Positions 56,171 through 64,000 of a stretch of 64,000 bases of DNA are shown here, one piece after another. Origin of the DNA: Scalesia atractyloides (lineage: Eukaryota > Streptophyta > Magnoliopsida > Asterales > Asteraceae); the NCBI GenBank assembly GCA_947069175.1, contig CAMTDV010000009.1, forward strand, positions 10,487,663 through 10,551,662, read 5' to 3'. Positions within the stretch are counted from its first letter, which is position 1. Each line of letters opens with the position of its first letter. The notes below the pieces were generated by a model. That model did not search any database. It had not been told where the DNA came from and saw only the letters and a list, made by a program, of their open reading frames with translations. The translations under genes were made by a program, and so were the position numbers.

Positions 56171-57194
56171 AACTTTCTCGAAAATTGTGCCTCTTTTAGG
56201 AAAGATGAGGTTAAATTGTGAAAATTTTGCCATTTTGGACTCCGAAATTAATGGGAAGCTTTGTTTGACACTCCGTGACATTCCTGCAAAAGATCATACT
56301 ATTAACACTCTATTAGTCAGATATTTTAGAATTTTGAATGATCGAGGCACAAAAAAACTGTCAGTATGTTTGTCCACTTAATCCATGCATCCTTCTTTCA
56401 ACATGCTTTCGGTTTTCGTTTTATCATGTTGTGGTAATATTGACAAAAATTGCAATGGCCCCAACTCCAGCTAGATGAGTAGAATACTGTGCCCGTGAGT
56501 CCCACATCAGGACATACCCCCGCGATCAAGGTATGCGTGAATATTCATCATAACGGGTGAGTATGCCGAGTTCATTCGTTTAAGATATACAAGATCAGCG
56601 CAATGGTGAACAGGTATGCACTTTCGTGCAGTCAAAGAGACCGTTGCAGTCCTGACCAGGGTTAGGCAGATACCTCGTTTTGGTATGATTACATTTGATT
56701 TGCTCTTTTGATTTGAGCTTTTTCAGTTTGAAGGGTTTTGGCCTCTTGGACTCTTTTAGATAGGATATCATAATCATGTCTAGGTCTGCATGTTTCTTGA
56801 TGCAACAGAAGAGCGACTATGATATCCCCGAACGATAAACGACATAAAGACCCGAAATCTCAGACTTTGGCAATCTGTCAACGCAAGATTTAGGACCATT
56901 AAGCCATATGCTGCAACGTGTTACCCACAGGAAGCACATTATTGTGGGTATCCAGAATTCTTGTGTGATCTTTTTCTTTTAACGCCTAATCGTAATTTAC
57001 TCGAGAGTGTTGCTGAATCTACTGACACGTTGTTGCTTGGTACCCCGATTTTCTTTGCGTAGCATCTTGATTTCGCTTTTTCTGTTTCAAAGATCAGTAA
57101 ACGTGTTAGCAGTTTTCTATCATTTCTTTAAAGCATGTGTCAAACATGAGATCAAACATATTTATTTAATTTTTTTTATTTGATTTTTTGGAAA
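56171..57194. other. Non-coding stretch of E2 between internal polypurine tract and aORF promoter
   Basis: About 1 kb without a recognisable frame on either strand. It corresponds in position to 40931-42790 of E1 (less the MITE there). I see no shared sequence by eye. Confidence 0.5.
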
Positions 57195-57210
57195 ATCTTC
57201 CCCCCTTAAA
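57195..57210 (-). other. Internal polypurine tract of copia E2, after pol
   Basis: TTAAGGGGGGAAGAT on the minus strand, about 125 bases after the RNase H end, compared with CTAGGGGGGATAT at the real LTR. Same placement as in E1. Confidence 0.7.
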
Positions 57211-57334
57211 ATTTTATTTTCGGGCGTCCATTGCTTGAAAAATGAAATTTAATTTTGTAGAAAATCGATTTGCTGGGCACAATTTTATGATTTTTTTAAA
57301 TAGAGGTATATACAGTTTGACAATCCAGCAAAGT

Positions 57335-57770
57335 TCATTTCCACTCAAGGAAATTAACCATTTCCAACCAGGTTACCAACTGGTTGAAACGAGTTTTATC
57401 AAAGGCTTTTGTGAAGATGTCGGCTTTCTGTTGCCTGGTATCCACTGGCACCACTTGAATGTAACCCTTTTCGTACGCATCTCGAATCGCGTGAATACGA
57501 ATCTCGATGTGTTTAGTTCTCGAGTGATGGATAGGATTCTTCACAATTCCCAGACACGCCTCGTTGTCGATGAATATAGGAGTCTTCATGAGGTTGATTC
57601 CATAATCCAACAACTGATTTTGTATCCAAAGGACTTGTGAGCAACAACTATAAGCAACCGTGTATTCAGCTTGAGCAGTAGAGGTGGACACTGTTGTCTG
57701 CTTCTTGTTTTGCCACGATATCAGACGATTTCCTAGGAATTGGCAACCACCTGAGACAGATTTCCGATCA
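57335..57770 (-). pseudogene. pol: Copia E2 pol: RNase H end
   Basis: The minus-strand frame 57691-57335 reads SAQAEYTVAYSCCSQVLWIQ, then FIDNEACLGIVKNPIHHSRT, KHIEIRIHAIRDAYEKGYI and the end ADIFTKAFDKTRF. The second part of the copia RNase H is nearly complete. ISWQNKKQTTVSTST lies just upstream. The first acidic block (GYADSD type) should precede 57770 but is damaged. Confidence 0.9.
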
Positions 57771-57807
57771 ACCTTGCAACATGCATGATCACTATTAGAA
57801 TAAGCAA

Positions 57808-59157
57808 TTAAATCAAAATTACTCTTTTAGGATACCAAAGCCCAAGCTTGGGTGTTCCTTTCAGATAGCGGAAGATTCTTTTGACAGCTATCTTATGAGA
57901 TTCTTTGGGGTTCGTCTGAAAGCGTGCACAGATGCAGACTGACCACATAATGCCAGGCCTACTTGCTGTTAAGTACATCAAAGAGCCTATCATTGAACGG
58001 TAGAAGGACTTATTCACCGGCTTCCCTTGAGGATCGAGAGTAAGTTCGGTTTGAGGTGTGAACGGAGTACTCGAGTCTTGCAGTCAGACAGGTTGTACTT
58101 GGCAAGTTATCTCTGATATATTTGGCTTGATGAATTAAAATCCTGTCTTTTCTCTGTTTCACTTCCAATCCTAAGAAAAAGGTTAGTTCGCCCATCATAC
58201 TCATTTCGAACTTTGCTTTCATGACCTTCTCGAACTCCTTGCATAACGCTTCATCTGTTGACCCAAAAATGATATCGTCTACATAAATTTGAACCAGCAT
58301 CACATTGTCTCCTATCCTTTTTGTGAAGAGAGTCATGTCAATTTTTCCTTTAGTGTAGCCACATTCCAGAAGATAGGTTGACAAAGTCTCGTACCATGCT
58401 CGAGGAGCTTGGTGAAGACCATAGAGAGCTTTGTCTAGCTTGTAGTATCGTTTGGGAAAGTGTGGATCTTCGAAGCCAGGAGGCTGACAGACATACATTT
58501 CTTCCTTAATATCTCCATACAGAAATGAACTTTTCACGTCCATTTGAAATACCTTGAAGTTCTTGTATGATTCATATGCCAAGAATATTCTGATAGCTTC
58601 CAACGTGCAACAGGGGCAAAAACTTCTTTGTATTCAATCCCTTCCTGTCGAAACCCTTGGACAACCAATCTTGCTTTGTTCTTAGTAACCACCCCACGGT
58701 CATCCATTTTGTTACAAAATACCCACTTTGTTCCAATCGGAAACTTCCCTTCAGGTAGATCAACTAGTTCCCACACTCTAAGTTTGCGGAACTGAGATAA
58801 TTCCTCCTGCATCGCTTGCACCCATCTATAATCTTCAATTGCTACTTCTATGTCGTGTGGCACTGATTGCGATAGGAAGGCAGCATACAATCCTTTGTTA
58901 ATGACATAAGTTTGCCCACGAGTTCGTGCACCATCTTCCACTTGACCAATAACATTCTCAAGTGGATGATTCCGATTTGTCTTGTATCTTGCATTGATGT
59001 GGGTTTCAATTTGCTGTGGTAGATTTGAGAAGTGTTCATCGACGTAAATGATTGATAGTCCATCTTCCTGAGTTGGTTCATTCACGTTCGTTTGTGAAGA
59101 AGAGGCATCGTTTGCAGATGCATTCTCACCCGAAGTGTCACCATTTGTTTCTTCCAC
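57808..59157 (-). pseudogene. pol: Copia E2 pol: reverse transcriptase (broken)
   Basis: From 59157: an acidic linker, then EVAIEDYRWVQAMQEELSQF, VWELVDLPEG, GTKWVFCNKMDDRGVVTKNK, YKEVFAPVARW and a frameshift near 58600. Frame 58603-58010 has EAIRIFLAYESYKNFKVFQM, DVKSSFLYGDIKEEMYV, DKALYGLHQAPRAWYETLS and catalytic QIYVDDIIFGST, then FFLGLEVKQRKD. After a small deletion or shift near 58100, frame 58017-57808 reads NKSFYRSMIGSLMYLTASRP and KRIFRYLKGTPKLGLWYP. YVDD is intact. Confidence 0.93.
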
Positions 59158-60483
59158 AAGAAGATAGGATCAGCAGAGAAGGGAGTGAAACGAGTGGTAA
59201 AAGGAGTGAAACCAATATCTGATGAATCGAATAGTGGTTCCACAGGAGTTGTTTCTGCAGGTTCGGGAATAGGTTCTGGAATGTCAAAGGTGTTGAATAT
59301 GATATCCGCATCATAGAACCAATCAGGAGAGTTTCTAGTGTTGGTGTAATTTCCTTCTTGAAAATCGACATAGTAAGACTCAACCACCATTTTGGTTCGT
59401 TTATAGTAGACACGATATGCCTTTTGAGTAGATGAATAACCCATGAAATAGCACACATCACCGACTGCTTCGAACTTGATAAGGTTGTCTTCAGTGTTGA
59501 AGAGAGTACATGAGCAACCAAACGGTCTAGAGAAATCTATGAGAGGCTTTCTCTTGAAAAGAAGATCATACGTTGTTTTTCCATGAGGTTTGACAATGAG
59601 AACTCTATTTAAGACATAGCATGCTGTGTTGAATGCCTCTGTCCAGAAGATGATTGGAAGCTTTGAGTCTACCAGCATGGTTCTAGCACTTCGATAAGTG
59701 TCCTGTTTTTGCGTTCAGCTACACCGGCTGAGGAGTTCTTGCTGCACTGTACTACTGTCGAATCCCTTTTTCTTCACAGAATGAGATAACCGATTGATTC
59801 TTGAATTCTGATCCGTTATCACTCCTAATTGATTTGACTTTCAGTTTGATGACATTCTCGATCATAGGAATAATGTCTGAATAATAGACCCCGTTTCGCT
59901 CTTTGCTTCAAGAAAGTAAACCCATGTAAAAGCGAGAGAAGTCATCTGTAATCACCAAGCAATAAGATCTTTTAGCTAAACTTTTAACACTAATAGGACC
60001 GAAAAGATCCATGTGCAGCAATTGCAATGGTGCTGTGATAGAATTCACTGCTTTGGATTTGTGTGGCCTTTTGTGTTGCTTGCCTTGGGCGCATGCAATA
60101 CATTTTTCAGAGAAAGGAAATTCTTTTAAAGGTAAATCTCTTACGAGATTTAATTTTGAAAGTTTGTTCGTATTTTTAAAATTTACATGCCCTAGGCGCC
60201 TGTGCCAAAGCAGTGATTCTGATTCTGAGGCTTTAGAAATTAAGCAAGTCATTTTCTCATTTTTTTTGGCATTCTTCATATTGAGCACGTAGGTGTTGTT
60301 TTGGCGAGGAGCAGTTAGCATGATCATTTCGGCGGGAACTGTGTATTCTGGCTTGAGAAAGAGACATTCCACGTCATTGAAAAGAACTGAAATTCCTTTG
60401 TCACAGCCTTGTGATACACTCATAAGGTTGTAACACAACTCTGGAACATAGTTCAGGTTTTCCAAAGTAAGAGCCTCTGACAT
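59082..60483 (-). pseudogene. pol: Copia E2 pol: pre-integrase finger and integrase (broken)
   Basis: Frame 60483-59908 holds LENLNYVPELCYNLMSVSQ, the HHCC finger (LLWHRRLGHVNF..CIACAQGKQ), then the first integrase aspartate (HMDLFGPISVK) and CLVITDDFSRF. Frameshifts near 59910 and 59750 break the core; RSDNGSEF is readable near 59815. Frame 59678-59082 continues KLPIIFWTEAFNTACYVLNR, then FGCSCTLFNTEDNL and VGDVCYFMGYS. Same lineage as E1's integrase, with better preserved finger. Confidence 0.9.
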
Positions 60484-60940
60484 AACATCCCCTATACCAA
60501 CAATCTTTCCACCTTTTTCATCTCCGCAAATGATACGAAGTCACCGTCGATGAATCGGAAGTTCTTTAACAGCTCCTTCAATCTCGTCATATGCCTTGAG
60601 CATCCGCTATCCACGTGCCAAATGTATTCCATGAGAATGCGGAGCCATTTTTGCAATTTATTCTATAATACAACAACAAACAAAAATATATACAAGTTAG
60701 TTAGATATCGGAACCCAAACTTGTTTCAATTTTAGTCTATCATGATTTTGAATATTCAGATCTTCTTTTCTTTTCCAAAAACAAGATGAATTAACTAAAA
60801 TCTTTACTGATTTTGTAAAACTATCAAATTGCTCTATGAATTTTTTGACAAAATTTGTTTTTGGTTCAGGAAAATTCTTGTTTTTGCAATGTTTCGTTGC
60901 ATGTCCTAAATGACCACAACGAAAACATTTCATGCAACGT
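60484..60940 (-). pseudogene. Copia E2: second CCHC knuckle and protease
   Basis: Frame 60933-60697 begins with the second knuckle CFRCGHLGHATKHC. After a stop and shift, the protease site WHVDSGCSRHMT lies near 60598-60633 in minus-strand reading, with C after DSG as common in plant copia elements. The rest of the protease (IICGDEKGGKIVGIGDV) leads into the pre-integrase region at 60483. Confidence 0.85.
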
Positions 60941-62204
60941 CATTTCTTTCATTTCGAGGATGAGGCGTTTGAAGATGATGTATGTGATGAGTTTCTTGAG
61001 TTGCGGGGATCTTTGCTTGTTTTGTCGGTGGTTGATTTAATAATTTTCTTCAATTTCTAGTCGATCCGACTCTCATCTTCAATGCATTCATCTTCTGACT
61101 CGTATTATAATGAGTATGATTCTTGATTTAAACTTGAGTCATCTAATCTTTGATCATCACTTGAGTCTACTTCACTGCTACTTTCTTGACTTGAGTCTTG
61201 ATGATCTTTTGATATACCTGCACATGATGGAACAAACTCGGGAATTTCCTTAGTAAGGAACTTTCAGAATCTGTTGTTCTTTAATTCTGGAACAAACATG
61301 GGTGATTCACGAGCAACATTTCATCACAAAAGACAGAATTCAAGTTCATGCATTCAACCACTACATTCTCGTGGCTTTGGGTCAAAGGTTTAGACATGAG
61401 CCTATTACAATCATCCCGAATATTTAGACTAGGTTTAATACAGTCCTCCATCCTAGTTAAATTATTACATTCATCCCGAATAGATTTGTCTTTTGTTTTT
61501 CCACAATTCTAGGCAAACCAGTTAACCATAGTATAATTGTCGCCTGAATATCCTAACCCTATTTTTGTGCCTTCACCATCCTCATCGCACACATCTCCTT
61601 TACGCTCAGTTGCATCTGCATTACTCATAGAAACATTAGTATTTTTATCATTCAAGTAATCGACATTTTGAGCAACTAAATCAGTTTTATCAATTAAATC
61701 ATTTTCAGGATAAGGAGTTGGCATTGGTACATAGTTCTTGCTATGGGGAGGAGGAAATATCTTTCTCTCATTTCCAAGCGTATCTTTGTACCCAATGCCA
61801 TCTTTCACGTATGTTGGTCGGCTATTCTTTATATCAACCAGTGCCTTTTTGCTAACATTCCACTTATCAATGGTGAGTTGCAATTTAGTGTTTTGATTTC
61901 CGAATTTTCTAAACGCTTAGCTTGATCATTAATAATGAAATCCTTTTTTAAAAAGCAACTCCTTTAAAGACTGCATTTAAGTTAAAGTTGAGTTCAAATT
62001 TCTCTGATATGCAGCTTCGTTCAGTTTTATTTCTTTATTTACTCGTAAAACTTTTTCCTTGTCTCTAATAAGGTCACGGTTGATTGATTTGTAGTGTGCC
62101 ACGACGTTCATACACGGTTTCGAACACAGTTTTGCTTTGAACTCGTATGGAACGCTATTTACTAGTTCCTTATCCTCCTTTTCTTTTGCCGACTCAGTCT
62201 TCAT
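60941..62204 (-). pseudogene. gag: Copia E2 gag C-terminal extension (decayed)
   Basis: Minus-strand frames 62204-61977 (VPYEFKAKLCSKPCMNVVAH, then YKSINRDLIRDKEKVLRVNK) and 61883-61509 (TIDKWNVSKKALVDIKNSRP) carry the lysine-rich helical extension between the two knuckles. In E1 the same place starts CTKCTKPYKQC. The part 61000-61500 is serine/aspartate-rich in a broken frame. Confidence 0.7.
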
Positions 62205-63753
62205 TGCAGATGCAGACGCCTCACCATCTTGCTTCTCTGGAGTTTCCTTTTAGCTTCATAATTTGGTGGATTAGCAATGCTTTTCAGCCCCTTGTCAACA
62301 GAATTTTCCTCTGGGATACCGACAACTTTGTTTTGAACATATTTCATGGGACCAGCTGCTAATTCATTCGTTATCTTGATTGCTGAGACCTGAACTGATG
62401 CTTTTGGTTCTTTTGAGATTTTAGCCATCAATGCTTTGTTTACTTCTTCTTTTGTCTCAGCTATCTCGTTTGCCCAATCGTAATCTTCCACAACTAGAGC
62501 CTTTGTAGCATTATCGGTAGCATTTGAGTTTCCTTCAATGGCAATCGGCCTTCGGATAGGAGCAATTTCAGCATTATCCTTCTTTAGCAGAGGACAATCT
62601 CTTTTGAAGTGACCAAGGTCCTTGCAATTGTAACAACGTAGCTTTGACTTGTCAAAGCCAGCTTTACCGAGAGACAATCTTTTCCCTGTTTTGTCTTGGA
62701 ACTTTTTCAAGCGAAGAGTGATCATAGCCGTTTGCCATTTCAAGTCCATCTCTTCCATGTCATCTGGATCCACCTGGTACATATCTTCAGCAGTGAGATA
62801 GTTTCACTACAATTCCCCGGACATAAGAGCTTCATAACTTCTTATGAAAGTATTGAACAAAGCAACATGTTCAGTTGATATTGAGTGCTTGAGCATCCGC
62901 GACCACAAAGGATTTAGACTGTGAAGATGTAGCAGAGTTTGCCGAAAGCATTGTTGTAGGATGCATGAGTACTTTGAGAGCTTGGACCTCCTGAGCTTGT
63001 TGGTGCAAGAAAAGCCATGTTCTTGGGCATGATGACAACAGCCGATTTTTGACTGGATTGATTCATTTCTCTTTTGATAACGTCCATTTCAAATGCCTTC
63101 AGAGTATTAATCAGATCTGAAAGAGTGACGGGGGTTGTACTATGCAAGAAGGTTCTTTTGATCATCATGCATTACAAGCTCCATTCTTTAGGAAGTGAAT
63201 CAAAGAGTTTCTTCATCGATGCGTAATTGGCAACTGGATTTCCCACTTTCTTCATCTTGGTTAACACATTTAGAAAGCGACTGATATGATCAGATAGACT
63301 TTCTCCTTGGATACTTCCAAACATATCATATTCCTTTTGCACTATATCTCTTTTATTGTCCATCAATTCTTTATTTCCCTCGTAGTGCTCAATAAGTGCC
63401 AACCACAGTTCATGAGCTGAAGTGTACTCTTCGAACAGGTTGTTGTCCTCCTTGTTCAACGCCATGGTTAGAGCAGCATGAGCACGGCGGTCACCTTGAA
63501 TCAGAGCTCTATCTTCATCCGTGAAGGTTGTAGGATCTTCGTTTACCACCCAAACATCATCTTCTATGAATACCGGAATGTGGGGTCCAACGGTGACAGA
63601 CGTCCATTGAGTGTAGTCAGTGTACTCAAAGAACGCCCTGATGCGGGTTTTCCAGCTGCTAAAATCCTCGGATCCTTTCAACTTAGGAGGCCTAGTTGCA
63701 GTTCCAGTTTCAAGTTCGGCTTGTGCGACAGTGGTCAATTGACTTAGAGACAT
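62201..63753 (-). pseudogene. gag: Copia E2 gag, main part with first CCHC knuckle (broken)
   Basis: The start at 63753 opens MSLSQLTTVAQAELE, then KLKGSEDFSSWKTRIRAFFE, typical of the copia Gag domain, and LWLALIEHYEGNKELMDNKR, QGESLSDHISRFLNVLTKMK. TAA or shift at 63172 and near 62914 interrupts it. Frame 62782-62201 has DPDDMEEMDLKWQTAMITLR and the first zinc knuckle, C50-X2-C53-X4-H58-X4-C63 (CYNCKDLGHFKRDC), then EEVNKALMAKISKEPK, which resembles the ALMAEI end in E1. Only a few lesions break it, so gag is the best preserved gene of E2. Confidence 0.9.
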
Positions 63754-64000
63754 TTTGTCACTTGATCAGATGTTAATTACGCTGGCAATGACGCTGAACA
63801 ATTTCGCGGATGACTCTGAGAACTGATCCGGCGAAGATGCTAATTACGCTGTTAAACACAACACAGACAATAACTTCATTAAGTTCGCTGATTACCGTAA
63901 TAAGGTCGCTGAGGATCCTTATTATGGTCTTCGAATTCGCCTTCGAATTTAGTACGCTGACACTATATCGCCGAGAGTTGACAATTTCGCTGGTGTATAT
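63754..64000 (-). other. Copia E2 gag leader with AATTACGCTG repeats
   Basis: Within 247 bases, words of the type AATTACGCTG, TACGCTG, TTTCGCTG and TTCGCTG occur at least seven times on the plus strand (for example 63776, 63840, 63894, 63953, 63987). The LTR promoter and the aORF leader of E2 carry the same word. The primer site and 5' LTR lie beyond the window. Confidence 0.7.

Larger units (their letters stand above)
52208..64000 (-). mobile_element. Copia element E2 (Sirevirus-type) with extra ORF, 5' end outside window
   Basis: Read on the minus strand: leader (64000-63754), gag, two CCHC knuckles, protease, integrase, RT, RNase H, an internal polypurine tract at 57195-57210, a motif cluster with TATA-like boxes, the aORF, the terminal polypurine tract and a 433-bp 3' LTR. 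The order equals that of E1, but sequence identity is low outside conserved motifs, so these are distinct families of the same lineage. QIYVDDIIFGST and FEMSMMGELTFFLGLEV are typical of Sireviruses. The LTR's far flank (TTGAT, 52203-52207) awaits comparison with the outer left LTR beyond 64000. Confidence 0.92.

Noticed and set aside
57242..57640. 132-codon plus-strand frame
   Set aside because: It is the antisense of E2 RNase H, which has clear motifs on the minus strand.

Overview
This is a gene-poor stretch of a plant nuclear genome, almost entirely transposable elements nested in one another. The recognisable Gag-Pol reading frames are plant Ty3/gypsy chromoviruses (Tekay/Del type) and Ty1/copia elements of the Sirevirus (SIRE) type. 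Long AT-rich spacers, microsatellites and small hAT, MULE and PIF/Harbinger DNA elements fill the rest. A eudicot, most likely a member of the Asteraceae, is my inference from how the polyproteins and the extra copia frame read; no host gene confirms it. I see no intact host gene, tRNA or rRNA.

Layout. 1-6235: gypsy element A, with an internal deletion that joins its 5' LTR directly to the end of reverse transcriptase. A sits inside the 5' LTR of gypsy element B (6236-21600). B holds two more insertions: solo LTR C in its leader (8527-10811, reverse) and solo LTR D in its 3' LTR (15959-19575, reverse). B's 3' end abuts a decayed PIF/Harbinger element (21609-23439) with a broken ORF1. Next come a hAT-type MITE (23642-24215), an AT-rich spacer, a MULE with a perfect 9-bp target duplication (27607-28807) and a larger inverted-repeat element full of minisatellite (about 29631-31660).

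32885-47774 is a complete, 14.9-kb copia element, E1, with 411-bp LTRs and a 563-bp hAT MITE inside. 48311-51425 is another gypsy solo LTR, F, carrying a related MITE. 52208-64000 is a second copia element, E2, on the minus strand, whose 5' LTR lies beyond the window.

The most interesting system is in E1 and E2. Both carry, between pol and the 3' LTR and in the sense direction, a further long reading frame (aORF; about 1.2 and 0.9 thousand codons of decayed sequence). The two aORFs are recognisably homologous. Each is preceded by a polypurine tract just after pol, then by an element-specific palindrome exactly 12 bp from a TATA-like box. The same palindrome type occurs in that element's own LTR promoter and gag leader. 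E1 has a good candidate intron between the aORF start and its body. I infer that these elements express the aORF from an internal, LTR-like promoter.

A second theme is that several LTR families here have their own palindrome upstream of TATA. The AAGTTCGCNCGAACTT palindrome is shared by gypsy element B and copia element E1, which belong to different superfamilies. In B it is amplified into a 40-bp-period array whose spacers are mostly hairpins too.
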